Assembly: GCA_026225555.1 (NCBI GenBank)
Contig: JAMFSY010000063.1
Span: 1 to 50,342 of the forward strand
Direction: 5' to 3'
Length of the DNA: 50,342 bases
From: Methylacidiphilales bacterium
GTDB taxonomy: Bacteria; Verrucomicrobiota; Verrucomicrobiia; Methylacidiphilales; UBA1321
Both the position numbers and the translations under genes were made by a program. How positions within the stretch are numbered: the stretch's first letter is position 1; the number at the start of each line of letters is the position of its first letter. The notes beneath the pieces were generated by a model. That model was not told the DNA's origin, did not search any database, and saw only the letters and a program-made list of their open reading frames with translations. Positions 43,598 through 50,342 of this stretch are shown here, piece after piece.

Positions 43598-44256
43598 AGC
43601 TGCCTTATTTCTTCCTCGCGCTTCTCGTGGTCGCCATCGGTGTCGTGGCCATGGCTGGCTTTCGCGGCCATCACTTTACCCAGCCGCCCTTCGAGGTCTT
43701 TCCCGACATGAACTATCAGGACAAGGTCAAGGATCAGGTCGGCAGCACCTTCTTCTCGGACGGTGTCGCTTCGCGCCCGCCCATCGACGGCACGGTCGCG
43801 GAAGAGATGCCGCCCAAGATCGATTACTGGGCGGGCGGCAAGTGGGACAGCACCCATTGGGGCGACGGCATTCCCGTTCACGACGCGCGCGACGGCCAGT
43901 CCGCCTTGCAGGTCGATGACGTGAACATGGCCCGGGGCCGTGAGCGTTACGCGATCAATTGCGCCGTCTGCCATGGCGCGACTGGCGCGGGCAACGGTAT
44001 CACTTCGAAGTATGGCCTCAACGGCGCGGCGAATTACCATACCGACCGGCTCCGCCAGGCGTCCGATGGCGACATCTTCAACACGATCAGCAACGGCAAG
44101 GGCCAGATGCTCGGCTACGCCTACAATATCGGCATCGATGACCGCTGGCGGATCATCATGTATATCCGCGCGCTCCAGCACAGCGAGAACGCCTCGTTGC
44201 AGGATGCCTCGCCGGAGGAACAGCAGGCGCTCCAGACGAAGGGCAAAAAGCCATGA
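43594..44256 (+). CDS. actE: ACIII subunit ActE, monohaem cytochrome c
   Basis: 220 residues. The N-terminal hydrophobic helix (about 5-23) has no lipobox cysteine and so probably anchors the protein, unlike the lipid-anchored ActE of some species. One CXXCH at C123-H127; the probable axial methionine is M172 in GKGQMLGYAY. It faces the periplasm and should carry electrons from ActA to the downstream acceptor. Overlaps actF by 4 bases. Confidence 0.88.
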   Translation: MKLPYFFLALLVVAIGVVAMAGFRGHHFTQPPFEVFPDMNYQDKVKDQVGSTFFSDGVASRPPIDGTVAEEMPPKIDYWAGGKWDSTHWGDGIPVHDARDGQSALQVDDVNMARGRERYAINCAVCHGATGAGNGITSKYGLNGAANYHTDRLRQASDGDIFNTISNGKGQMLGYAYNIGIDDRWRIIMYIRALQHSENASLQDASPEEQQALQTKGKKP

Positions 44257-45458
44257 GCGGCCATCCCTCTTCCCTCCAGCTTCCGGGACCTGATCGGCTC
44301 CAACCGGGCCGGTTCGCGTTGACGACGATTTTCGCCGGGCTTTCCGTCCTGGGCATTATCTTCTCGCTCGTCGGCGCGCTGGTGAACCCCACGCAGTTCG
44401 CCTACTCGTGGTTCTACGCCTTCTACTTTTTCTTCACTATCGCGATTGGCTGCTTCTTCTGGACGATGCTCCATTACGCGTGCGATTCGGAATGGTCGGT
44501 CGTGGTGCGCCGCACGTGGGAGACGATTCTCGGCCTGCTGCCGCTCTTCTTCGTCCTCTTCATCCCCATCGGTTTCATCCCCGAGCTCCGGCAGGTGCTG
44601 TGGCAGTGGATGCAACCGATCCATGCGACGGACCACGAGCTCACCCTGCGCTCCGGTTACCTGAATTTCCCGTTCTTCTACATCCGCGTCCTGGTTTACT
44701 TCGGTTACTTCATCATCGCGGGCCGCTGGTACTGGAAGAATTCCGTCCGGCAGGACACCGATGGCGACCCGCGCCGCACCCGCCGGATGCATGATCACAG
44801 CTACCTCGCGCTGGTCATCTTCGGCGTGCTGGAAACCTTTTTCGGCTTCGACTGGCTGATGGGCCTTTACTGGCGCTGGTCATCCAGCTTGTTCGGCGTT
44901 TACAATTTCGCCGTCTGCGTCCAGGCCAGCCTCGCGGCGACCATCATCATCATCGCGATCCTCCGTTCCGGCGGCCATCTGAAGATGCTGACCTATGAAC
45001 ACTTTTACCTCATGGGTAAACTGCTCTTCGGGTTCACCATCTTCTGGGCCTATATCGCGTTCGGCCAGTTCCTGCTTATCTGGTTCGCGAATATCCCCGA
45101 GGAAACGATCTTCTACAACGACCACAATCGCGGCCTGTGGAAATATCTCTCCTACATCATCATCGTGGGCAAGTTCATGTTCCCGGCGATCTATCTTCTC
45201 TCCCAGGATAACAAGAAAAGCCTCCGTGCGCTGACCGCCATCGCGGTCTGGATTCTGATCATGCACGGTGTTGAGCTCTACTGGTTCATCATGCCGTACG
45301 CCCACCAGAACAGCATCATCCCGAGCTGGCAGGATTTCGTCACCCTCATCACTGTGGGCTCCATCCTCGGCCTGGCCTTCATCCGCACTGCGGCCCGGGC
45401 CTCGCTCTTCCCCACTCGCGACCCGCGCCTGGTCGAGTGCCTGAACGTGACCAACTAA
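44253..45458 (+). CDS. actF: ACIII subunit ActF, second NrfD-like membrane protein
   Basis: 401 residues, ten membrane helices, related to ActC but shorter (for example FALTTIFAGLSVLGIIFSLV, HDHSYLALVIFGVLETFFGF, LYWFIMPYAHQNSIIPSW). Along with ActC it forms the membrane core of ACIII. Its length fits known ActF proteins. ActG is not seen in the next frames. A small membrane-protein gene follows at 11 bases. Confidence 0.9.
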   Translation: MSGHPSSLQLPGPDRLQPGRFALTTIFAGLSVLGIIFSLVGALVNPTQFAYSWFYAFYFFFTIAIGCFFWTMLHYACDSEWSVVVRRTWETILGLLPLFFVLFIPIGFIPELRQVLWQWMQPIHATDHELTLRSGYLNFPFFYIRVLVYFGYFIIAGRWYWKNSVRQDTDGDPRRTRRMHDHSYLALVIFGVLETFFGFDWLMGLYWRWSSSLFGVYNFAVCVQASLAATIIIIAILRSGGHLKMLTYEHFYLMGKLLFGFTIFWAYIAFGQFLLIWFANIPEETIFYNDHNRGLWKYLSYIIIVGKFMFPAIYLLSQDNKKSLRALTAIAVWILIMHGVELYWFIMPYAHQNSIIPSWQDFVTLITVGSILGLAFIRTAARASLFPTRDPRLVECLNVTN

Positions 45459-45468
45459 TTTCTCGACC

Positions 45469-45912
45469 ATGTCCGACACTCTCACCCCACCGCCTCCGAT
45501 CAAGATCCGCTGGTTCTTTGGCATCTTCGCCACGTTCCTGATCTTCGTCGTGATTGCGGTCTATTCCTCGCAAATGGCCCAGGACACTTCCGCGGTCAGC
45601 GAGCGCGCGACCACTCGGTACGACAATCTCGCCAAGCTTCGTGCTGAGGATGAAAAGACGCTGACCACCGCCGACTGGGTCGACCAGACCAAGGGCACCG
45701 TCCGCATCCCGATCGACGAGGCCCTCCCGCAGGCAATCAATACTTTGAAGAGCAAGCCCGCCGCGATGGGCGCGGAAATTCCCGGAAGCAAACCTGCGGC
45801 CGCACCGGCCCCTGCTCCGGCAACCGCCGCCGCGACGACCAACGCGGCCCCCGCCACCAACAGCGCTCCTTCCGCCCCGGCCAAGTCCGCCTCCCCTCCG
45901 AAGAAGAAATAA
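45469..45912 (+). CDS. Small tail-rich membrane protein in the ACIII operon
   Basis: 147 residues. Residues about 15-38 are one membrane helix (WFFGIFATFLIFVVIAVYSS). The middle (about 45-95; AKLRAEDEKTLTTADWVDQT) is charged, and the last ~45 residues are almost only Ala, Pro, Thr, Ser and Lys (a long flexible tail). The tail should project into the periplasm or cytoplasm. Genes lie 11 bases before and 2 after it, so it belongs to the operon. It may tether ACIII to the CcoNOP-like module or to the oxidase. No family is known. Confidence 0.7.
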   Translation: MSDTLTPPPPIKIRWFFGIFATFLIFVVIAVYSSQMAQDTSAVSERATTRYDNLAKLRAEDEKTLTTADWVDQTKGTVRIPIDEALPQAINTLKSKPAAMGAEIPGSKPAAAPAPAPATAAATTNAAPATNSAPSAPAKSASPPKKK

Positions 45913-45913
45913 C

Positions 45914-47464
45914 ATGGCCTCCACCACCCCCATCCCCGTGAGCACGAATCATTTCGTCTCAAGCGATCCCGAGCTGGCCGCGGTCGACGCTTCGGTGCGC
46001 TGGCCCGTGATTGCCTGCTTCCTTTCCGCCGTCCACTGGCTCGTGACGGGCACGTTCCTCCTCGTTTACGCCTCCTCGCTGACCCATCCCCGCGACGCGC
46101 TGCCCATCCTCGGCTGGTTCGTCGATCTCTCCAATAATTCCAGCCTCTTCACCTACGGCCATATTTGGCCCGCCGCGGTCGATGCGCTGATCTACGGCTG
46201 GGCCTCTACCGCCGCGCTCGGCATCGCCATCTGGGTCCTGGCGCGGACCAGCCGCAATCCAGTCCGCTCCCCCGCCTCGCTTTTCACCGCCGTGGTCTTC
46301 TGGAATCTGGGCGTCGCCATCGGCCTGACCGCGATTTTCCTCGGGCAGGGGAGCAGCGTCGAACTGCTCGAATTCCCCGCCTACGCGTTCTGGGTGCTTT
46401 GGATCGCCTACGCCATTTTCGCCACCTGGGCCATCGTCACCTATCTCTCCCGCCGTCCCGGCTACGATCATCTCGCGCAGGGCTGGATCCTGGCCGCGCT
46501 CCTTGCCTTTCCCTGGCTGATGGCCAGCGGCAGCATTCTGCTCAGCTCGCATCGCCTTCCCGGTTCAGGCGTCATCCAGGGCTTGCTCGATGCGTGGTAT
46601 GTCCATGGCGTCTACACCCTCTGGCTCGCGCCCATCGGCCTTGGCCTCCTTTACTACCTCGTGCCCAAGATCTCCGGCCTGCCGCTCCGCTTCTCCCGCA
46701 AGGCCAACATTGCTTTCTGGAGCTGGTTGATCCTCGCGCCCTGGACCGCCGTGCATGATCTCGTGGGCGGACCTTTCCCCGCCGATACGGTCACCATCGG
46801 GCTCGTCTTCAGCGGCCTGATCTTCCTGCCCGTCGCGCTCATCGGCATGAACCTCGTACCGACCGCCCTCGCTGGTGAGGAAAAGACCCATGGTGGAATC
46901 GTCCTCCCCTTCCTGACCCTCGCGGCCGTCTTCTTCGTAATCGCGGGCATCTCGGAGCAGATTCTCTCCATCCGCGGCGCGAATGAGCTGCTCCGCTTCA
47001 CCATGTTCCGTGAGGCGAATCTTTTCCTCTGGCTCTACGGCTTCTTCAGCTTCGTGGTTTTCGGCGCAATGTACTACATCATCCCCCGCCTGCTCGATTT
47101 CGGCTGGCGTTCCGGCCCGCTCGTTCGCGCTCATTATTACGCCAGCCTCTATGGCATCCTGCTGGTCATCGCGCTGCTTGGCTTCGGCGGCGTCATGCAG
47201 GGCTTCACGCTGGAAAATCCTGATCCGCAGGTCACCATCGTCACCGCGACGGAAGTCGCCGAGTCGTTCTCCATCGCGACCACGATGTGTCTGAGCCTGC
47301 TCTCGATCGGCAACGGTATTTTCGCCATTCATCTCGGCTGGATGTTCCTGACTTGGGTCCATATTCGCGTGCGCGGCAATCGCCTCGCCGCGGAAATCCT
47401 GCAGGAGCCTTATCATGCGCCCGGCTCGGTGCCGATCAACGTCCCCACGGAGGCACGCGCGTGA
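45914..47464 (+). CDS. CcoN-like protein without haem ligands (redox-dead)
   Basis: 516 residues, about 12 membrane helices, clearly of the cbb3-oxidase subunit I fold (HGVYTLWLAPIGLGLLYYLV; VVFGAMYYIIPRLL). Measured against CcoN, the key residues are: TM2 low-spin haem His is A88 (a His at 83 is five residues off); TM6 CuB His is kept (H231); TM7 CuB His pair is H281 and D282, so one is lost; the active-site Tyr is Ala; TM10 high-spin haem His is N369 and the second low-spin His is F371. So it cannot bind haem b, haem b3 or a CuB centre. It may be a structural subunit, a proton channel, or a docking platform. It sits between actF and ctaD, overlapping ccoO-like by GTGA. Confidence 0.85.
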   Translation: MASTTPIPVSTNHFVSSDPELAAVDASVRWPVIACFLSAVHWLVTGTFLLVYASSLTHPRDALPILGWFVDLSNNSSLFTYGHIWPAAVDALIYGWASTAALGIAIWVLARTSRNPVRSPASLFTAVVFWNLGVAIGLTAIFLGQGSSVELLEFPAYAFWVLWIAYAIFATWAIVTYLSRRPGYDHLAQGWILAALLAFPWLMASGSILLSSHRLPGSGVIQGLLDAWYVHGVYTLWLAPIGLGLLYYLVPKISGLPLRFSRKANIAFWSWLILAPWTAVHDLVGGPFPADTVTIGLVFSGLIFLPVALIGMNLVPTALAGEEKTHGGIVLPFLTLAAVFFVIAGISEQILSIRGANELLRFTMFREANLFLWLYGFFSFVVFGAMYYIIPRLLDFGWRSGPLVRAHYYASLYGILLVIALLGFGGVMQGFTLENPDPQVTIVTATEVAESFSIATTMCLSLLSIGNGIFAIHLGWMFLTWVHIRVRGNRLAAEILQEPYHAPGSVPINVPTEARA

Positions 47465-48144
47465 GCCCAACCCTCCGTTTTCGCACCTTTGTGGGCCTGA
47501 TCTTCGTGGCCTTTTTCTTCACCTGGATGGTGCTGGTCGTCCTGCCGTGGAGCGAACTCGGCCATCTCGCGCCGATCCAGGATGAATCGGGCGGCACCAA
47601 CATCACACCCTTCGACAAACCCAACGAGGCCCATGCGGGCGAGCAGGTCTACGCCGCCAACGGCTGCGTCTATTGTCACACCCAGCAGGTGCGGGCCGCC
47701 ACTTCCGGCGCCGATATCGTACGCGGCTGGGGCACGGCCAATGATGAAGACGGCAAGCCCATCACCCGTCGCTCCTATCCGCGCGATTACATCTGGAATC
47801 ACCAGGTCTTCCTCGGCAACAGCCGCAGTGGCGCGGACTTGACCAATGTCGCCCAGCGTTATCCCGATGCCAACGGCCTGTACCGCTATCTCTACGCTCC
47901 CAGCCTGACCGATACGCACAGCAGCATGCCGGCCTACCGGTTCCTCTTTGTCACCCGCAAGATCCACGGGCAGCCCTCGCAGGACGCGCTGGTCCTGAGC
48001 GGGGCCGACGCGCCGCCCGTGGGTTACGAAATTGTCCCCACCTCCGAAGCGAAGGCGCTGGTCGCCTATCTCCTCTCGCTCAAGAACGACTACCATCTTC
48101 CCGACGAAAAGGGCCCCGTGGCCCCGCCCGCCGCCAAAAGCTGA
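47461..48144 (+). CDS. CcoO-like membrane-anchored cytochrome c
   Basis: 227 residues from a GTG at 47461 that overlaps the CcoN-like stop (GTGA). An N-terminal membrane helix (8-28) is followed by one haem: C69-VY-C-H73. Axial Met is M156 in SSMPAYRFLF. The flanking sequence (GWG, RDYIWNHQVFLGNSRSGADL) is that of CcoO in cbb3 oxidases. Thus the electron-entry subunit is retained and intact although the catalytic subunit is not. It should carry an electron in the periplasm. Confidence 0.88.
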   Translation: MSPTLRFRTFVGLIFVAFFFTWMVLVVLPWSELGHLAPIQDESGGTNITPFDKPNEAHAGEQVYAANGCVYCHTQQVRAATSGADIVRGWGTANDEDGKPITRRSYPRDYIWNHQVFLGNSRSGADLTNVAQRYPDANGLYRYLYAPSLTDTHSSMPAYRFLFVTRKIHGQPSQDALVLSGADAPPVGYEIVPTSEAKALVAYLLSLKNDYHLPDEKGPVAPPAAKS

Positions 48145-48147
48145 GCC

Positions 48148-48819
48148 ATGAGCACGACGCAAAATCCCGAGCTGCAACCGATCGATCCGCCACGGAAGCA
48201 TTCCACCGTGCAGCCGGAATCGCCCGATTTCGTCGAGACGCCCGACATCGATCCCGCGCCGGCTTCGGAACGCGAATCGTTTCCCATCTGGCTTTATCTC
48301 GTCTGCGGCTTCGCCCTCTTCCTGGCCGGAAGTTCATTCTCCGGTTTCGGCGGCGCGGGCCATTATGACCAGGGTCCCGGCGCGCCCATCGTGGCCAGCA
48401 GCGGCCCGGCGGAAGCCGCCAAGCCGCTCGATCCGATGGCCCTCGGCAAGCAGATTTACGGCGGCAATTGCGCCAACTGTCACCAGGGCACGGGCGAAGG
48501 ACAGCCCGGCTCCTATCCTCCGCTCGCCGGATCGGAATGGGTGCTCGGCGATAAAAGCGCTCTCTTTGCCATCATGCTGCACGGCCTGCAAGGCCCCTTG
48601 ACCGTCAAGGGTGGCTCCTACGGCAGCCAGCAGATGCCCGGCTGGGCCACCAACCTGACCGACGACAAAATCGCCGCCGTCATGACCTACATCCGTGCGT
48701 CCTGGGGCAATACCGGCGACGCCGTGAAGCCCGATGAAGTGGCCGCCGCCCGCACGAAATTTAGCCAGAGCGATGCCTACACCGAGCCCGCGCTGCTAAA
48801 GATCGCGCCGAACAAGTAG
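48148..48819 (+). CDS. CcoP-like membrane-anchored cytochrome c
   Basis: 223 residues. A ~45-residue cytoplasmic segment and a membrane helix (about 46-66) precede a single class I haem c: C108-AN-C-H112 with axial M163 in SQQMPGW. True CcoP usually has two haems, so this is a one-haem version. It follows CcoO by three bases and its stop overlaps the next GTG. It should feed or receive electrons on the periplasmic side. Confidence 0.85.
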   Translation: MSTTQNPELQPIDPPRKHSTVQPESPDFVETPDIDPAPASERESFPIWLYLVCGFALFLAGSSFSGFGGAGHYDQGPGAPIVASSGPAEAAKPLDPMALGKQIYGGNCANCHQGTGEGQPGSYPPLAGSEWVLGDKSALFAIMLHGLQGPLTVKGGSYGSQQMPGWATNLTDDKIAAVMTYIRASWGNTGDAVKPDEVAAARTKFSQSDAYTEPALLKIAPNK

Positions 48820-49628
48820 TGCCTTCTCGCTCCGCCATCCCGCTCCTGCTCCTGCTCCTGCGGAGGGCAGCAAGGGGGAGCTTCCCCCAGCTGGCTTTTG
48901 CGATCTTTCGGCTTTCGTTGCTTCTGCTTGGTGGCGTCATTTTCTCTTTTCCTGCCCGCGCCGATGTCACGGGAACGGTCACGATTCAAGGCCCGCCCAA
49001 CAGCAAGGACGAGACCTTCTACGCCCGCGCCAATAATTGCGGCGAAAGCCCCGTGCGCCATACGGAGAATTGGAAGATCGGGCCCAAGGGCGAGCTGCAG
49101 GACGTCGTGGTCTGGATCGTGGCCCCGAGCTTGATGGCGGATCACGACGTCGCTCCGGCTCCCGAAATCGCGATCAAACAGATCGGCTGTCGCTACGTCC
49201 CGCACGTCATCGCCGTCCAGACCAGCATTCCCTTCAAGGTCGTCAACGGCGACCCCACTCTCCACAACGTCCGCGCCAAAGTTTCCGATGGCCCCGGCCA
49301 GCCGCCCGGCGCGGATGTCTTCAACTTTGGCCAGGTTTTCCAAGGCCAGACCGATGAACGCCAATTCGACTCGGCGGGTCTCTACACCCTGCAATGCGAT
49401 GTCCACGCCTGGATGCAGGCCTGGGTCAAGGTGCTCGACAGCCCCTGCTTCGATGTGAGCGATGAGGGGGGTGCGTTCAAACTCCGACTCAGCGGCGATC
49501 TGAACGACGGCGACTACAAAATCGACGCCTGGCATCCCCGTTTCGCCGAGCCGGTCGAGCAAACCATTCACGTGAAAGGCGGCAACGCCACTGTCACCTT
49601 TCAGTTCGACGGGACGAAGTCGTTTTAG
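48819..49628 (+). CDS. Cupredoxin (plastocyanin-like) with C-terminal domain
   Basis: 269 residues from a GTG at 48819. A type 1 copper site is visible: H149 in PTLHNV, then C193-x2-H196-x2-M199 in QCDVHAWM. A signal peptide seems present (SLLLLGGVIFSFPARA/DV), but its exact start is unclear: the GTG frame has an extra leucine-rich stretch (three GCTCCT repeats at 48842-48859), so an internal start may be used. Residues about 205-269 resemble a carboxypeptidase-regulatory-like fold. It is a soluble periplasmic electron carrier that could link ACIII or the cytochromes to the aa3 oxidase. Confidence 0.75.
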   Translation: MPSRSAIPLLLLLLRRAARGSFPQLAFAIFRLSLLLLGGVIFSFPARADVTGTVTIQGPPNSKDETFYARANNCGESPVRHTENWKIGPKGELQDVVVWIVAPSLMADHDVAPAPEIAIKQIGCRYVPHVIAVQTSIPFKVVNGDPTLHNVRAKVSDGPGQPPGADVFNFGQVFQGQTDERQFDSAGLYTLQCDVHAWMQAWVKVLDSPCFDVSDEGGAFKLRLSGDLNDGDYKIDAWHPRFAEPVEQTIHVKGGNATVTFQFDGTKSF

Positions 49629-49712
49629 GGCGCTTTTTCCACCGCCCTCATGAAGAATTTTCCAACTAGCTCGAATAACTTTCTAATACCTTTGAAAAGC
49701 GCGGAGAATCCT

Positions 49713-49741
49713 TTGCGCCCGCTCTTAAAAACGTGTAATTA
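49713..49741 (+). promoter_or_regulatory. Probable promoter of ctaD
   Basis: TTGCGC (49713-49718), 17-base spacer, TAATTA (49736-49741). It lies in the only large gap (142 bases) of the operon, 30 bases upstream of ctaD. Suggests that the oxidase genes can also be transcribed apart from the ACIII operon. Confidence 0.45.
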
Positions 49742-49770
49742 ATTACCTGACTCTTTAACCACCGACCCCT

Positions 49771-50342
49771 TATGGACGATCTACCCCCCAGCGCCGAATC
49801 CGCCGCCGTTCCGGCCCCGGCCCATGCGTCCTCGCATGGCCACGACGCGCACGACGACCACGGCCACGAGCATCACGAGCTCGGGTTCTGGCGCAGTTAC
49901 GTTTTCTCCACCGATCACAAGGTCATCGGCATCCAGTACATGATCGCCGGGTTGATCCTGCTTTTCTTCGGTTTCTGTCTCATGCTGCTCATGCGCTGGC
50001 AGCTCGCCTTCCCCGGCCAGGCGCTGACCTGGGACAACGCCCGTCTCCACATGGGTTATCAGTACCACGAGATTCTTTATCATCTCGGTATGGGCTACAT
50101 GCCCTCGGTGCCCGTGCCGATTCCGGCCGATCCGAATCATCCCCCGCTTCTGCAAATCATTTTCGGCAAGAACCAGATGCCCGGCGGCGTCATGACCGGC
50201 GATTTCTACAACACTCTCGGCGCCATGCACGGCACGATCATGGTGTTCTTCGGCATCGTCCCGATCGGCTTCGCCGCCTTCGGCAATTACGTCATGCCCC
50301 TTCAGATCGGCGCGCCCGACATGGCCTTCCCCCGCCTGAACA
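49771..50342 (+). CDS. ctaD: aa3-type cytochrome c oxidase subunit I, partial
   Basis: 190 residues visible; the gene runs off the window. A His-rich amino end (residues about 18-35; HASSHGHDAHDDHGHEHH) may bind metal. The haem-copper fold follows: FSTDHKVIGIQYMIAGLILL (helix 1), then YNTLGAMHGTIMVFFGIVP with the TM2 haem a ligand His in MHGTIMVFF, and GNYVMPLQIGAPDMAFPRLN, a CtaD hallmark. So, unlike the CcoN-like protein, the haem ligand is present. A ~45-residue loop between helices 1 and 2 (FPGQALTWDNARLHMGYQYH…) is longer than in classic CtaD. It is the terminal oxidase for ACIII. Confidence 0.93.

Noticed and set aside
32622..48870. A 16-base match CTCCTGCGGAGGGCAG at 32622-32637 and 48855-48870
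   Set aside because: One such pair is expected by chance in a GC-rich window of this size; no longer similarity extends from it.
1..50342. CRISPR array
   Set aside because: No series of short regularly spaced direct repeats was seen; the repeats noted are palindromic and dispersed.
1..50342. Insertion sequence or integrase gene
   Set aside because: No transposase or recombinase motif was recognised in any frame, despite the broken genes on the left.

Overview
The window looks like a chromosomal piece of a Verrucomicrobiota bacterium, probably near Chthoniobacter/Spartobacteria. The main reason is a prepilin-like gene set at 21.2-26.3 kb that matches the 'Verru_Chthon cassette' families B, C and A. 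Supporting signs are an RCC1/LamG giant exoprotein, an alternative complex III (ACIII) respiratory operon and a K+-independent type H+-pyrophosphatase. All calls come from reading the sequence and from memory of protein families; no database search was run.

Left block (1-8.5 kb): visibly less GC-rich and disordered. It holds the 5'-truncated remains of an RCC1/LamG exoprotein, an N-terminally truncated glycosyl-hydrolase-like fragment, a decayed AraC-type regulator, an intact secreted GH2 beta-galactosidase-like enzyme, a 0.7 kb gene-free stretch and a Fic AMPylase-like protein with an apparently leaderless promoter. It stops at the 3' end of a tRNA-Leu(GAG) gene, as expected for an integrated or scrambled island.

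Central block (8.6-37.1 kb): ordinary, tightly packed, GC-rich genes. They include an ADP-ribosylglycohydrolase-like protein, a PDZ/AbfB fusion protein, a minus-strand run (two unknown proteins, a FliA/WhiG-type sigma factor, a TalC-type transaldolase, a NUDIX hydrolase, a zinc-ribbon membrane protein), a GT39-like glycosyltransferase, a putative outer-membrane barrel, an azoreductase, a GT2 glycosyltransferase, the prepilin cassette, a Ski2-like helicase, a TPR lipoprotein/periplasmic-type protein, an M3 peptidase, the membrane pyrophosphatase, a CX5R phosphatase and two divergent cyclic-nucleotide-binding proteins. Several intergenic palindromic repeats occur, including two ~100-bp copies that flank the phosphatase gene.

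Right block (37.4-50.3 kb): one long respiratory operon. actABCDEF encode ACIII, a quinol:cytochrome c/cupredoxin oxidoreductase. They are followed by a small membrane protein, a CcoN-like, a CcoO-like and a CcoP-like protein, a cupredoxin, and the start of a genuine aa3-type cytochrome oxidase subunit I (ctaD) that runs off the window. The CcoN-like protein has lost both low-spin haem ligands, the high-spin haem ligand, one CuB histidine and the active-site tyrosine, so it cannot be an oxidase. The operon therefore seems to carry a catalytically dead cbb3-like module with two live monohaem cytochromes between ACIII and the real terminal oxidase. This is the most interesting observation in the window.
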